Shown one piece after another: positions 1 through 12,039 of a stretch of DNA of 64,000 nt. This DNA comes from Immersiella caudata (Eukaryota > Ascomycota > Sordariomycetes > Sordariales > Lasiosphaeriaceae): assembly GCA_030512335.1 (NCBI GenBank), contig JAULSU010000004.1:3162001-3226000 (forward strand), written 5' to 3'. Under the pieces are notes generated by a model. It had not been told where the DNA came from. It worked only from the letters and a program-made list of their open reading frames with translations, and did not search any database. Position numbers and translations under genes: made by a program. Position 1 is the first letter of the stretch. Each line of letters starts with the position of its first letter.

Positions 1-1311
1 CGCTTTCTGCGCCCAAGCCACCCCGGTGAAAGAAGTGGGCCGCCCGGGCCACCCAGCCAAAAAAAAACGAGCGAGCGTGTGAGGGCCCTCGCCCCGTGCC
101 GGGCCAGTGCTGCTCGCTCATCAAGCTATCACTCGGTCATCACTCCGCCCAGCATCCTTTTTACTTTTCTTCCCCTTCACCTCCCTCCGCCGACGTCCAC
201 CCTCTCCCTCACCACCGCAGAGTCCGCCACGAATCGAGCCCTCGACGAATGACCAATTCACTTTTGTGTCGTTCACGACCGTATTCGGGCGTTTCCCACA
301 CCACCTTCGTCGTTTCCTTCGTCTGCGAGGAAGACGCATCTCGGTGCTTGCATCGAGCGGTATCCGGCTCCGGTGTTCCAGCGAGACTTGACCACGACAT
401 CCGCGACCCAAGAGGCCAAACCACCACGAAGCAAATCTAAGGAATAAGCACTCGGGGCATCAATTGCTTGAAACAGGTTGGTAGTTTTATCCTTGCCGTT
501 TGATTGATTTTGAGGTTGTCGTGGGTTCTGCATGGGGGCTGCGGACTGGGTGGTCAAGCGCGCGCTGGTGGTTCCTTTATTTTGATGCAACACCTCTCGA
601 TACCGAACAAACCCCACGATTCTCGGCGACACACAATTTTACTGGTCATGCATCGTCCAACGCTTGATTCGCCGGAACCCTTGTCTGCCCCTTTGCCGAG
701 ATGGCGGGCACGGCTTGTTACCTCGGGGCGGCGTCCGGAGCTTTGATCTGAAGTTGATGCTGGGGGCACAACTATTCACCGCTGGCGTAGAGATTTTCTT
801 TTGTAGTTTTTTCTTTCAGCTTCCTGTTCAACTCTTGCAGACTCTCAAAGTTTCACCGCTAACTTTGTTCTCAGCAGTGCTTAAGCGTTCTCTTTCTTCT
901 GTTCAACCCTAATTCCTTCTCCTCTCGTCGATCTTCCAGTCGACTTTGAAGACCCGAAACCTTTGGCTGGCACTCGGACAACGGCATTGTCCTTCCTGGG
1001 GTAACAAAGAAACCTTCGACAGAGGCTGCTTCGTTGAAAAATACCACATCGGCCGCGAATTTGCTTTCGGACCGGTTCACGACCTTCGACATCCATCCAC
1101 TCCCTCAAAGTCTAGCCGGGAAAATTCGCAACTCTATGGCTCAGGCATCTCAGTAGATCTCGATACTCCTCTTCCCATCGAGATCCCCGGCTCTTCAGCT
1201 CTGGAATCCCGCTAGTGTGGCTTTGCCCCGCTGCCCGATTTCCATTGCTTGAAGCAGTTCGTTTCACGACCCCGAAAAAACACTCTCGGTTCTCGCGCCA
1301 ACACCGCAATC
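1..1311. other. upstream region of cyclin gene, no gene seen
   Basis: No frame here resembles a known protein. The stretch is pyrimidine-rich near 150-220 and 780-930, as in fungal promoters and long 5' leaders. It most likely holds the promoter and leader of the cyclin gene starting at 1312. Confidence 0.5.
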
Positions 1312-2364
1312 ATGCCTGGAGGTGTTTGTGCCGTCCTCGACTACGATGTCGAGATGATGGCCGACTACGTCTCTGAAATGGCAACACGCGTTGTGTTGCC
1401 TCGGAGCGTCGTCAACTCCGCCTTCCGCAAGTTTGTGTCGCAGATTCTGACGTCGACTCGGCTTCCCAGCACTACCATCCTTCTCGGGATGAATTACCTC
1501 TCTAAGCGAGTGAACATGGTGCTGCCTGGTGGCCAGAGTGCCCAGACTCACTACACTGAGGGCCAGGTTTGGCGCATGCTTACCACGGCCCTGCTCCTTG
1601 GTAGCAAGTTCTTGGACGATAACACCTTTCAGAACAAGTCATGGTCTGAAGTAAGCGGCATTCCGGTTCAGGAACTCAACACTCTGGAATACGAGTGGCT
1701 CAACGCTATCAACTGGTGCCTATACGTTAATCTCGATGAGAGCAAGGACTACAAGGCATGGCTGGAGAATTGGCAAGAGTGGCTCGAGACAAAGAAGCGG
1801 CAGCAGGCCCAAGCCAGCCGCGAGCGTCTGGCTGCCCTGGTACCTCCCATTGACACCGATATCGCTCGGACCCGTCAACCCAACTTCTATTCGTCGTGGC
1901 ACCAGCAGCAGGTTGCTGAGTATGAACGCTACTCTAGCATGAAGCGGAACCAGGTAGCCGCCCCCCCTGCGTACCGTCGCGACCAAGTTGGCTGGAGCAA
2001 CTACAACGCGTGGCCGCAGTCTGCACCGCTGACACCGCCCGACTCGGGATACGGCACTCCGGAATACGTTAACTCCGCCACATCCACAAACTCTCACTAC
2101 ACCGAGTGGTTCGACAGGGCAATCGTCGGCGGAAACGTTTCCAAGTACTATCAGCAGCCCGCACCGTACAACACCTTCCAGCAAGGCAGCCAGGGTCACA
2201 CCACTCGCGGCGCCGGCAACTATGGAGGTTTCTACAACTACGGCCACAGTATTTGGGAGCACCCCAGCGTTCCCGAATGTAGCTGTGCCAATTGCGTCGG
2301 TATCCACGGAAAGCCTTCGACCTATTTTGTGGGCCACGGATATGGACAGCCCGTTGTTGGTTGA
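1312..2364 (+). CDS. cyclin-domain protein, Pho85-type (Clg1/Mug80-like)
   Basis: Single-exon gene of 350 residues. The start at 1312 is chosen over the in-frame upstream ATG at 1249 because it has a good context (CAATCATGCC) and the conserved part begins just after it. Residues about 10-150 form a cyclin box: a helix with YDVEMMADYVSEMA, then LPSTTILLGMNYLSKRV, then a helix with LTTALLLGSKFLDDNTFQNK and the NTLEYEWLNAINW segment usual in PCL-type cyclins. The C-terminal half is rich in Tyr, Gln, Asn and Pro and looks disordered, ending in a short Cys pair (CSCANC). Such cyclins bind Pho85/Pef1-like kinases and control cell cycle, polarity or autophagy. Assignment to the Clg1/Mug80 branch rather than Pcl1/2 is from memory of family features and is less sure than the cyclin call. 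Confidence 0.85.
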   Translation: MPGGVCAVLDYDVEMMADYVSEMATRVVLPRSVVNSAFRKFVSQILTSTRLPSTTILLGMNYLSKRVNMVLPGGQSAQTHYTEGQVWRMLTTALLLGSKFLDDNTFQNKSWSEVSGIPVQELNTLEYEWLNAINWCLYVNLDESKDYKAWLENWQEWLETKKRQQAQASRERLAALVPPIDTDIARTRQPNFYSSWHQQQVAEYERYSSMKRNQVAAPPAYRRDQVGWSNYNAWPQSAPLTPPDSGYGTPEYVNSATSTNSHYTEWFDRAIVGGNVSKYYQQPAPYNTFQQGSQGHTTRGAGNYGGFYNYGHSIWEHPSVPECSCANCVGIHGKPSTYFVGHGYGQPVVG

Positions 2365-4327
2365 GTCGGTTACCTTGACAAAGATGCTTCACAACGATTG
2401 AACGCATCAGTCGGCATCTTACGGCGTTTCATGATACCGTCTCGGGTTGACGGCTTCTACATCACGAGGTCCTGCTTTTTTACATTGCATCGTGTACCAC
2501 ACGCGACTTCATTTCCCTGGGACATCGGACCATCGATACATTGCATTCAGATACCCCCGAGTGACGATCGGATTGGCTTACCTCGCGACAAAAAAAACTA
2601 CGGTCATAATACTCCTGCCTCTGTTTTAGAGGCCGTCCCCCAGTTGCTTTTTTACGTGTTCGAAACGGAACGAGATTGATCGCTTCAGTCCAACGGCGGC
2701 ATCCTTGGATTCCGAGCGACCTCCAGCGGTGCCCGGCGACTCTAGCACCAGTCTCGGTTTCGTGATCTCCTTGTTCGGTATACGGTTCGGTTAATATCCC
2801 ATACACCGGCGTTCTGTTGGATTCCTATACCATTTCCTTTTACTCTTGCGGACTCGTCTCATAGACTTCGGCCACGTTAGCCCACGATGTGGCTACGATT
2901 CGGGTCGACAAGACACTTCTCTCGAACTCGACTGACCCTTACACCGTCATTACCTACGATTGAACACCTTGACGCCCTTTTCTACGGCCGGTTTTTCCAG
3001 ACATATAGATTCGGAGGTCACATGGGTTCAAATATGGCCTTAGACTGCTCAGTTCCGGAATGGCTACGCATGCATCGAAGCTATAATAAGGCTTTGTTTG
3101 CACTGCGTTGGCTTGCATTTTCGAGCCCGAGAAGGTCGATCACATTGGCTTCGTGGATACGAAATTGTAATCACGTCTTCCCAACCAGGGATCCGCTCGC
3201 TTTTTTACGGATCGGCAAGGACGCCGTTACAAAAGGACTGCTTTGCGACTCTTTTCATGAGGAGGAAAAGTTTTGAGTGGGGATTGGTACATATTTCTGC
3301 TTTTTCTTCTAAATGGTGTTGTCCTTGGCTCCTTGCTCTTACTCGTTGGTTTGGGGTTATGAGGTTGAAAAGTCGCACTTGGGGGGTTTACACGCATTTT
3401 CGGGACAAAAGGGGGGCTTACTGCGTTTTCTCGTGCGGTTCTTTCCTCGGTATTATACTTGTTCTTGCATTCTCTTGCTCCTCCTTGTCTGGCCTTGGAT
3501 CGGTCTTGATATCGACGCGTCTAGGTGTTAACCGTTGCGGCGAGTTCAAGGATATCCAGGGTTGGACAGTTGGAACGATCATGTTTTTTTTTTCCATGAC
3601 GGGGCAGGCTAGATGGGGTTACTCAGGGGAGTTGGCATTTCATGTAGAGGGAGACTGGCTTGGTACGGGTTGATTTGCTTCTCTGCGTTAACTTTCGGTC
3701 TCTTGACCACGGTGGATTTGTTTCTTTGGGCCTCCACCCTCACGACTGATGAGCTTAGGGTGATGGTAGACTGGGCGAAGCGACATGGAGGAGGAGATGA
3801 GGAAAACGGGATGGACTAGGATTGTTTAGTGATGCATCGACTGGTCCTTGGGGGCAAGAACTGTCTAGTCGGGTACAAAAGGCTGGGTAGTCCCACACCC
3901 GGATGACCATCTCACTCAATGGTTGCGGCGCGCATCACGGGTCAGAATGATGGCACACGGAACTACCTGTAAACGCAGTCTATCGCGTTGCCAACAAACA
4001 TAGCTTAACTTTCCTGGGAGGAGAATAAAACTGGAATAATCCACTACAATTCCGAACACGTTGTTGTCAAGTGAATCTTATTGTGTTGGTGGTTGAGCTT
4101 GTTGATGAACCACCTGCCCCGTGCCCCGCCAATTTTTGAAGCTCAGCGAGCGACCAACCGCAGCATGGTCCAAACCCGCCACATCCAACCCCAACTGATA
4201 TGACCCTTCGGGGAATTGTTATTACCATGAACAATTGAGCTCTTCGGATTGTAGACTCTCACAAATCGCCATCTTGGCGTATCATCACATTACTGCAGCA
4301 GCAAGAACGCATAGTCCGATCCCCGCA
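2365..4327. other. intergenic, no gene seen
   Basis: About 2 kb between two genes on the same strand. Several frames of 60-190 codons exist (the longest at 3098-3673), but they show no domain, no typical composition and overlap one another. The T-rich part around 3290-3560 may be 3' untranslated sequence of the cyclin gene. Confidence 0.5.
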
Positions 4328-5116
4328 ATGTCATCACGCTTCGTCTCTGCTGGTGCTATCGACGCCGCAACGGGCAAGTCCACACAACCACCAGCACCAC
4401 CCCCCTCCTCGTCTTCCGCCTCCTCCAAAAAATCCAAAGAATGGCTCGAAGTCCAAGCCCAATTAGACGCCGCGCGTGCCGCCAAAGCTGTCGCCGCGTC
4501 GGGTGAAGTCGGCGCCAACGGCGAGAAGTCGCTGTATGAAGTGCTCCAGGCGAACAAGGCCGCGAAGCAATCGGCGTTTGAGGAGGCGAATAAAATAAAG
4601 AATCAGTTTCGCGCGTTGGATGATGATGAGATTGACTTTTTGGAGGGGGTTAGGGAGAAGAAGAGGGAGGAGGAGGAGAGGGCTAGGAAGGAGTTGGAGG
4701 AGGGACTGAAAGCTTTTAGTAAGTGTTGCTGGATGGTGTTTGAGAGGGGGATTGTTATGATCTTGAACTGACGGTTCGCAGGGGAAAGTAGGGTGAAGGG
4801 GAAGGAGAAAGAAAGCGGGAGTGGGAGTGGGAGTGAGGATGGGTTGGAAGAGGAGATTGCGTGGGCGAGCGCCGGGAGAAAGAGGAGGAGGGGGAGCAGG
4901 GGGGATGGGAGGAAGAGGATTAGGGGTTTGGGGGTTATGAAGAAGGGAGAGGGTGATGGGAAGGGGCTTGAGCCTGCGGTGGAGGGCAGGACTGGTGAGA
5001 AATCGGCGGTGGTGGAGGAAAAGAAGAAAGAGAAGCCGACACCGGTTACGGCTGAGAGTACGAAGAAAGTGGGTGGGCTTGTGGATTACGGATCGTCTGA
5101 TGAAGACGATGAGTGA
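4328..5116 (+). CDS. FAM192A/Fyv6 family nuclear protein
   Basis: Two exons, 4328-4718 and 4782-5116, with a 63-nt GTAAGT...CGCAG intron; 241 residues. The N-terminal block has the hallmarks of the FAM192A/Fyv6 (NIP30) domain: RFVSAGAID at the start, then SLYEVLQANKAAKQSAFEE, then KNQFRALDDDEIDFLEGV, then a charged helix. The second half is basic and acidic low-complexity sequence (GSGSGSEDG, RKRRRG) ending in an acidic tail SSDEDDE. In yeast Fyv6 is a second-step splicing factor; in animals FAM192A/PIP30 binds the PA28-gamma proteasome activator. Which role applies here is inference. The start at 4328 is used because MSSRFVSAG is the family's N-terminus; an upstream in-frame ATG at 4235 is probably leader. 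The gene is convergent with TIM54. Confidence 0.85.
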
Positions 5117-5599
5117 AGTGGTATGAAGGTGTGGAGGCAGGGCAGCTGGGCGAGATGACATGTGTGCCATGCCCGGCAAGCCTGTATATCGGCATGGCGA
5201 TGAGGGGCGGGTGTTGACATGTCCACATGTCAACATGTCCGATTTGCCAGGATGGAGCAGGGCTACGTTGTCCGACCGAGAAGAGCAAGGATTGCCATGA
5301 AAATTTTCTCTCATCAGAGTTTTCAGCCTTCAGATGCTACAACGAGGACTGGCCAAGACGCGCACGCGCATGAATATGGCAGCCTCATTATTGGGCTGAG
5401 CATGTCGACTCGATATCAATGTGATAAGAGGAGTAATATTATGCCAATGTACATTAGGTTGACACGCCCTTCTAAGCCCCTTCCAATGTAAATGCAACCC
5501 CATTCTTTACATGCCCTGTTGTACACATATATACAAATTCCCTTCCATGGATAGAAGCAGGTCTCCAAACATCTCAACGGTGATACAGGCCTCGTGTGT
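5117..5599. other. convergent 3' intergenic region with inverted repeats
   Basis: The two flanking genes run toward this gap. It holds a perfect inverted repeat at 5213-5234 (arms GTTGACATGT and ACATGTCAAC around CC) and a second pair, GCCATGC near 5167 and GCATGGC near 5192. No coding frame looks real. Confidence 0.6.
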
Positions 5600-6977
5600 T
5601 TACTCGACATTGGCATCGGTCAAGGGCACGTTCTGCTGTTTCTGAAATTTGGATGCGCCCCAACGATAGAGCTGTCGCAAATGCCCCTTTGTCCAGCCCT
5701 CAACCTCCTCCTCTGGTACCACAATCTGTCTGGCCCTCGCCTCATCCTCAGGCAGGAGCTCAAATCGGCGCATGCGGTTGGCAATCCGTGGGTCGAGAAC
5801 AATCGGACGGGCGCGGATCCTCTCGGTCGTGTCGGGTTGTTCACCCTCCTTGGGCTCCTCCTCCTTCCAGACAGACTTGACCCAGTCCTTCTCTTCCCAA
5901 GCTAGCTCCTTCTGCTGCTCGTATTGGATCCGGTCTGCCGTCTCGCTGTCTGCGCTGGCCTCTTGCTTGAACTCTCGATATGTGCTCAAGCACACGGCAG
6001 CGACTTCCCGGCCAATCTCGTCAGCCAGGGCGCGGCGGTTGAAGAATCTCACCATTCGTGTCGGGGTGTTGAGGAACCCCAGAATGTGCGGCTGGCGAAT
6101 GGGCGCTGCGGGAGCGAACTCGGCGGGAGTGAGGAGCGGGAGGGACTCGGCGGGATAGTCGTTTGTGGTGTTGTGCGGTCTCGGCTGGGGCGGTGGCCCC
6201 TTTGATTTCAGCTCTTCCGCAGGCTTCTCCTCCGTTGAAGTTTCGGCCTCAATCTTGGGAAGCGGTTCGGGCTGAGGGGGAAGCGCAAGCGGGCCCAACC
6301 AACCCTCGTGTAGGCCTCTTACATACTCCTTCCATGTGTGTCGGCCGATGACCACATCTCCCCGCACACCGTCATAGTCCTCAATTCCTCGCTCCTTGCG
6401 GATTCTCTCCACGATCTCCTCCTTGGTCGGCTCCTCGGGCGCCGGTTCCTCACCAGTAGCCTCCCATCCGCGGCGAACCTTACGAATCTTTTCGGCTACC
6501 ACTGCGCGGACGTCGCCCTCCCTCCTGCCTTGGACGAACTCCCAGTCAAGACCGCTCGCGGCCAAGACCGGCTTAACGTACTCGGTGTAGTGATCTTGGG
6601 AGACGCGAAGTCCATCGCCCGGTGGGCACGCCAGGTAGATGGTAAGCTTCCGGACCTGGCCGAGGCCGTTGTGGAGTGGCTCCTTCGCTAAATGCTCGAC
6701 CGCATGCGACCATCTTGCGATCGCGCGTTTCTTTTCCCTCTTGTCGTAGATGATAGCGGCAGTAACTGTGGTTGTGATGGTCCAGAAGATCATCCAGTTT
6801 CGCGAGGGAAGCTTTGAAGGGAGCGCGGGCAGACCGAGCATACGTAGAGCCTGATTCCGTGGCTTCGGTGCCTTGGGTGTCTGTATGCAATATTAGTACC
6901 CTACACCGGTGTTGGAGGGGGGGGGGCGGGCATACCAGCTGCGCAGGCGGCGCTGGCGACGGCGTTGAGTCGGCCAT
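5600..6977 (-). CDS. TIM54: mitochondrial inner membrane translocase subunit TIM54
   Basis: Two exons on the minus strand, 6977-6936 and 6880-5600, with a 55-nt intron (GTATGC...CTAAT...ATACAG); 440 residues. The short first exon encodes MADSTPSPAPPAQL. The second opens with a Pro/Lys-rich stretch and the Tim54 signature LPSKLPSRNWMIFW, which leads into a single membrane span (MIFWTITTTVTAAIIYDKRE, about residues 43-62). The rest faces the intermembrane space and includes LTIYLACPPGDGLRVSQDHY and GVRGDVVIGRHTWKEYVRG. Tim54 is part of the TIM22 complex that inserts carrier proteins into the inner membrane. Length fits the family. It is divergent from the COT-1 gene, sharing about 1.8 kb of upstream sequence. 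Confidence 0.93.
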
Positions 6978-8782
6978 GGTACCGCCTCCGAGCGCGCCAA
7001 ATCCTGTTCCTCCAAATCACGCAGCCCTAAGAGCGCATTCGTGTACCAAAGCTTCGCAATATATTTGGCTCGTGGCGAGAAGCTTGGTCAGAAATGGCAC
7101 CTTGCAGCGCTCTGATCTCATGCACCGTTGCCATCAATGTTCGAAGCTTTCATCAAATTTCCAAATGCTTATCGCGATAAGGGGCTTTGAAGAACGCACA
7201 GACCACATCCTGCCTCCAGCTGACATTTGTTGCAGCCCCTTGTTCGATCTTGGGCGAAGCCTTCAATGCGCAGTTCCTCAGAAAGAATTATTCATTTTCA
7301 AGTATACACGTAGTTCATAGTTACTTAGTAAGTGCGATATTTCCTACTGTGGCTGGTGTTACAGCGATGCACACTGCTGAACACTCCACTTGAATGGATC
7401 CCTGAGAGTCGGTTCTGGCAACCCAGAGGCCCTCAAACCGCCAAACTGGGGACATGAAACACGAATGTTTCCCTTTTGCTTACGGACACTGATATGATCT
7501 GCGGTCGGACTAGCACGCTCTGCTGGTGTGCCATTCACGCTGTTAAACTCCTTACGGTGCTGACTGTCCTGCGTGCCGTCTAGGTTGCCACGCTTGCCAA
7601 TGCTCCTAGTGGATCGACGCTGCAGATGAACCAGAATCACTCCCCGGAGCACCTTCAGCCTCCTGCCACTGGCCTAGAACACATAGACGCTTGAACCATC
7701 GTTGGGCGGTTTGGTGTTTCATTCCATGGCTGCCCAATCTCAATACAGTAAGGCCTCTGGCAGGGTGCTCGTTGCCGCGCTACGGTATGGAGGAGGTTGT
7801 GGATGGAGCCTGACCAAGTCCCCGCCGGAGTTGCCCGCTGATGAAGTCGGATCCATGGCTTTCGCGTTTCCTGGTAGCCCGGAATCTCGCCGGCTCCTCC
7901 AGATATTGCTACCTATGTAGTTCAGCCGTTGCCATGCGCGCTAGGGGTTGTTCAACATGCCTAGCTTGTGATTGAGACGAAGGCGACACCTCCACGGGTG
8001 AGAGGTCGGGCGAAATGCGGTGTCAACCAGGGACGCGCTAGGTAGCCCGCGCATTTGCCCCCACCCTCTGTGAGCTCACGATCCAGCGATCCAGCGTCAA
8101 GTCAATCACCTCCATTTCTCCAATTGCAGACCCGTCCAGCCAGTAGCATGCCCAGCAAAGCGCCCGCAAGGCCAACCGCCGCAATCAATTACGCTGTCCA
8201 GGATTCCTCAGGCACCCGGGACTACTGACAACAGCAAGTGCATATCCTGCAGTTGTCGAAAGCATTGAATAGCCCTACGCTCAGATTGTCGGTCAGTGGT
8301 CAGCAGGGTCCGGTGTTGACCCCTCTTCGCCTCCCACTTCAACTCGCCGGGCAGTTGTCCTGCGCACACAACCCAATTCTGCTAATTTGTTTTCTTCACG
8401 GCTCACACGAGAAGAAGAGCTGCGGCACTGGTCCTAAATTTTCTCTTTCTCGGCTTCATCTCCTGCACTTCGAATACACAAACATCGCGCATCGCGTGCT
8501 TCTCTTCAACGGGATCCCGCCCAGGACGACCCTGGTTGGCTTGCAGCGAAGTCGCAGTGCCCCACCTTGCTCCCACCTTGGCCCTTGCCCAAGAAAAGGC
8601 AGGCCCCTTCAATCTGGAGGTGACCCCTTTCTGCGCAACGACACCGGGTCTCGAGTCTCGACTCGTCAACACAACACCCACCTCGTCTTCATCGCTGCAG
8701 GGTGCGTGAGCACACAAGCACACTGCACGTAGTAACCCCGATTGCGAGGCTTCGCATCACACCAGGCACTGATTCCGTCAAG
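6978..8782. other. divergent promoter region TIM54 / COT-1
   Basis: About 1.8 kb between divergent genes. The right part (from about 8240) is pyrimidine-rich, TTC/CTC-laden sequence, as in the long leaders of fungal kinase genes. No coding frame has recognisable content. Confidence 0.5.
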
Positions 8783-10901
8783 ATGGACAACAACGGTAAC
8801 CGCCTGTACCTCAACTTTGGGAACAACAACGAGCGCCTCGCCCCGACCGATCGTACCTATCCCACAACACCGTCGACCTTCCCCCAGCCCGTGTTCCAGT
8901 CGGGTCCGGCTGGCCAGCCTCAGATTCCTGCCGGCGGCGCTCAGCAACCCCAGGCTTATGCTCAAGGCTACCAGTCCGCCAATTACTTTCCCCAGGGCCA
9001 GCAAAGCCAGTACCCGCAACAATATGGACCGCAGCTGACTGCCCAGTCCGCTGGATACACCGCCGCCGACCAAGGCTACTCGCAGGCTCGCTCCAATACC
9101 CCAGGCACCAGCAATGACCCCAACACCGGCCTCGCCCATCAGTTCTCTCACCAGAACCTAGGTGGCGCCGCCCGAGCTTCGCCGTATGGCTCTCGGGGCC
9201 CATCTCCCGCTCAGCGGCCGCGCACCGCTGGTGCTTCCGGCCAACAAGCCGGCTACGGAAGCTATCTGAACGCGCCGATGCCGACTCAGAGCCCGCAGCT
9301 TGAGTTTGCCCCCGCGCCGGAGCGGAATCCCGACAAGTACGGCCCCAACGCCAACAACAACCAGAAGAAGTGCTCCCAGCTCGCATCAGACTTTTTTAAG
9401 GACAGCGTCAAGCGCGCTAGGGAGCGCAATCAGAGGTATGTTCTGGGTGACGGATTATGTTTTCGAGACCAAATCCCAGACGCTAACATGCATGTGCGCC
9501 GCAGACAGAGCGAAATGGAACAAAAGCTCGCCGAAACCACGGATCCCCGTCGCCGCGAATCGATTTGGGCGACCGGCGGTAGGAAGGAGGGTTCTTACCT
9601 TCGTTTCTTGAGGACCAAGGATAAGACAGAGAACTACTCGACGGTGAAGATTATCGGAAAGGGCGCTTTCGGCGAGGTCAAGTTGGTCCAAAAGAAGTCT
9701 GATGGAAAGGTCTATGCCATGAAGTCGTTGATCAAGACGGAGATGTTTAAGAAGGATCAGCTCGCTCACGTTCGCGCCGAGAGAGACATTCTTGCCGAAT
9801 CCGACAGCCCATGGGTTGTCAAGCTGTACACGACGTTCCAAGACGCCAACTTTCTGTACATGCTCATGGAGTTCTTGCCTGGCGGAGACCTGATGACCAT
9901 GCTCATCAAGTATGAAATCTTCAGTGAAGATATCACCCGCTTCTACATTGCCGAGATTGTTCTGGCCATCGAGGCAGTGCACAAGCTGGGTTTCATTCAC
10001 CGGTAAGTTTTACGCATCATTGTTATCTGGGAGAGCATGTCTGACTAGCTGGCAGAGATATCAAGCCTGACAACATTCTCCTGGACCGGGGAGGCCACGT
10101 CAAACTTACAGATTTTGGCCTTTCAACTGGATTCCACAAGTTGCATGACAACAACTACTACCAGCAGCTCCTCCAGGGCAAGTCCAACAGACCCAGGGAT
10201 AATCGCCACTCAATCGCCATTGACCAGATTAACTTGACGGTCAGCAATCGAGCGCAGATCAACGACTGGAGACGTTCGCGTAGGTTGATGGCGTATTCAA
10301 CCGTCGGAACACCAGATTACATTGCACCTGAGATCTTCACTGGTCACGGCTACTCATTTGACTGTGACTGGTGGTCCCTCGGGACCATCATGTTTGAGTG
10401 CCTGGTTGGCTGGCCTCCATTCTGTGCTGAAGACAGCCATGACACATACCGGAAGATCGTGAACTGGAGGCAGTCGCTCTACTTCCCGGATGATATCCAG
10501 CTTGGGGTGGAGGCTGAGAACCTGATCAGAAGGTATGGTTCATTATCCTGTGGTTCTGTTGGTTTGCTAACCAGTTTGATAGCCTCATTTGCAACTCGGA
10601 GAACCGTCTTGGTAGGGGCGGTGCACACGAGATCAAGGGCCACCACTTTTTCCGCGGTGTCGAGTTTGACAGCTTGCGACGCATTCGGGCGCCGTTTGAG
10701 CCTCGCTTGACATCGAACATCGATACGACCTACTTCCCTACGGACGAGATCGACCAGACGGACAATGCCACGCTGCTCAAGGCCGCACAGGCTGCCAGAG
10801 GCCAGAACCCCACCTCGTCGACGCAGCAAGAAGAGAGCCCCGAGATGAGTTTGCCGTTCATCGGCTATACGTTCAAGCGTTTTGATAACAACTTCCGATG
10901 A
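8783..10901 (+). CDS. cot-1: COT-1 type NDR/LATS serine/threonine kinase
   Basis: Four exons (8783-9435, 9505-10002, 10056-10532, 10583-10901) give 648 residues, ending in the exact NDR C-terminus FKRFDNNFR. Residues 1-200 are Gln/Pro/Tyr-rich; about 190-235 form the N-terminal regulatory helix region that binds MOB2 (SDFFKDSVKRARERNQR). The kinase domain starts near 264: GKGAFGEVKL P-loop, AMK lysine, HRDIKPDN (383-390), DFG (403-405), the NDR-specific basic insert before the activation segment (INDWRRSRRLMAYS), and TVGTPDYIAPE. The C-terminal hydrophobic motif has its regulatory Thr at about 639 (FIGYTF). In Neurospora cot-1 is needed for hyphal tip extension and normal branching. Start chosen for MDNNGNRLYLNFG, which matches the family. 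Intron 1 (69 nt) is a multiple of three and has no in-frame stop. Confidence 0.97.
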
Positions 10902-12039
10902 TCGTGTTTCTGGAACCGCGCAAGGCTTGGTCTCTCGACGGAGGTCATGTCGCTACCCTCCTTGCATACTCTTGGCCATTTGATCCCTGTGTTTCGTTGC
11001 ATATTTATCAAGCCATCCGGTTGGAAGGCCCGCGCGCCCCAACCGCCATTTGTTGTTTTTTTTGGCTTCAAACAGCATAGTTGTTGACATACCGTCGAAC
11101 TGAGAAGTCCGCCTCGAATAGCAGAGCAATGGCATGGTCTGAATGATTTCACGATCTCTTCGGGCTGGCAGTTACGAGGTGTGGTGGACGGGCTTTCCAC
11201 CGAGTTTGAAGTTTTGCGTTGATAACAGAACTTGTCAGGACGAGTTTCTGAGCTCGCCATTGTTGATGGCAGTTTAGTACGAAGAGGGGGCTTGGTGCTG
11301 TTTTAGATGATCGTGGTATTTAGTCTGCGAGCTGGGCTGGGGCCAGGGCAATCGGCTTCAAGATACAATGGACAAAAGAACACCGGACGGAAACTTTGCA
11401 TAGAGACCTTGGTATCTCGATTCGTGTCTTCTCTCGACGGGGGGATGCGTCGCCCGTTTCGGCCATGGCGGTTATCTCAAATGATGAAGAGATTCTAGGC
11501 ATAGAGCGTACATAGTGTGATGATAGTAAACATTAAAGCGAGTGATGTCTTCTGGGAACGGCATAGTCTATGATCTTCGTGGTATGTTTGAGCACTTCCG
11601 TTAGACTGTCACTAGCGGAATCACAAGAATAACCCCGACATTTAACGGGGCAGTCAGTGGTTCTGAATTGCCAGTGTCTCTAAAAATAGCTGCACATTCG
11701 CAATCTGATAACGTGCAGCTAAAAGAACGTGTCAGCCCAAAGAAATGAGACTCGGCGCGTGTAGCCTTACAGCTTCCTCTGCCCTCTTGGGGGTTTGGCA
11801 GAGCTGACCATGTCTTCCCTTCTAGCTTCGCCGGAGCCAACCGCAGCGACGGGAATCGCTGTGATCCCGCCGAGTGTGGGAAGAGAACACCCGAGGCAGC
11901 AGTTCCGATTTCTATCCCCCGGGGCCCCGCCTTGTCGACTCCTGTGCAGGCCGAGCATCATACGTGCGCACTCCCCGTAACCCAACACTCCACACTCTCT
12001 CGTATGTCCAGTAGAGAGATCGGAATCCCCACCGAAACT
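10902..12039. other. convergent intergenic region
   Basis: About 1.1 kb between the 3' ends of the COT-1 and SF3A2 genes. It presumably holds both 3' untranslated regions. No frame looks coding. Confidence 0.5.

Noticed and set aside
3098..3673. 191-codon frame in the 3' region of the cyclin gene
   Set aside because: Cys/Trp/Phe/Ser-rich with no family match, overlaps other frames, no splice or start context.
4463..5314. 283-codon antisense frame across the Fyv6-like gene
   Set aside because: Pro/Leu/Arg composition caused by the purine-rich coding strand; no domain, and the sense gene explains the sequence.
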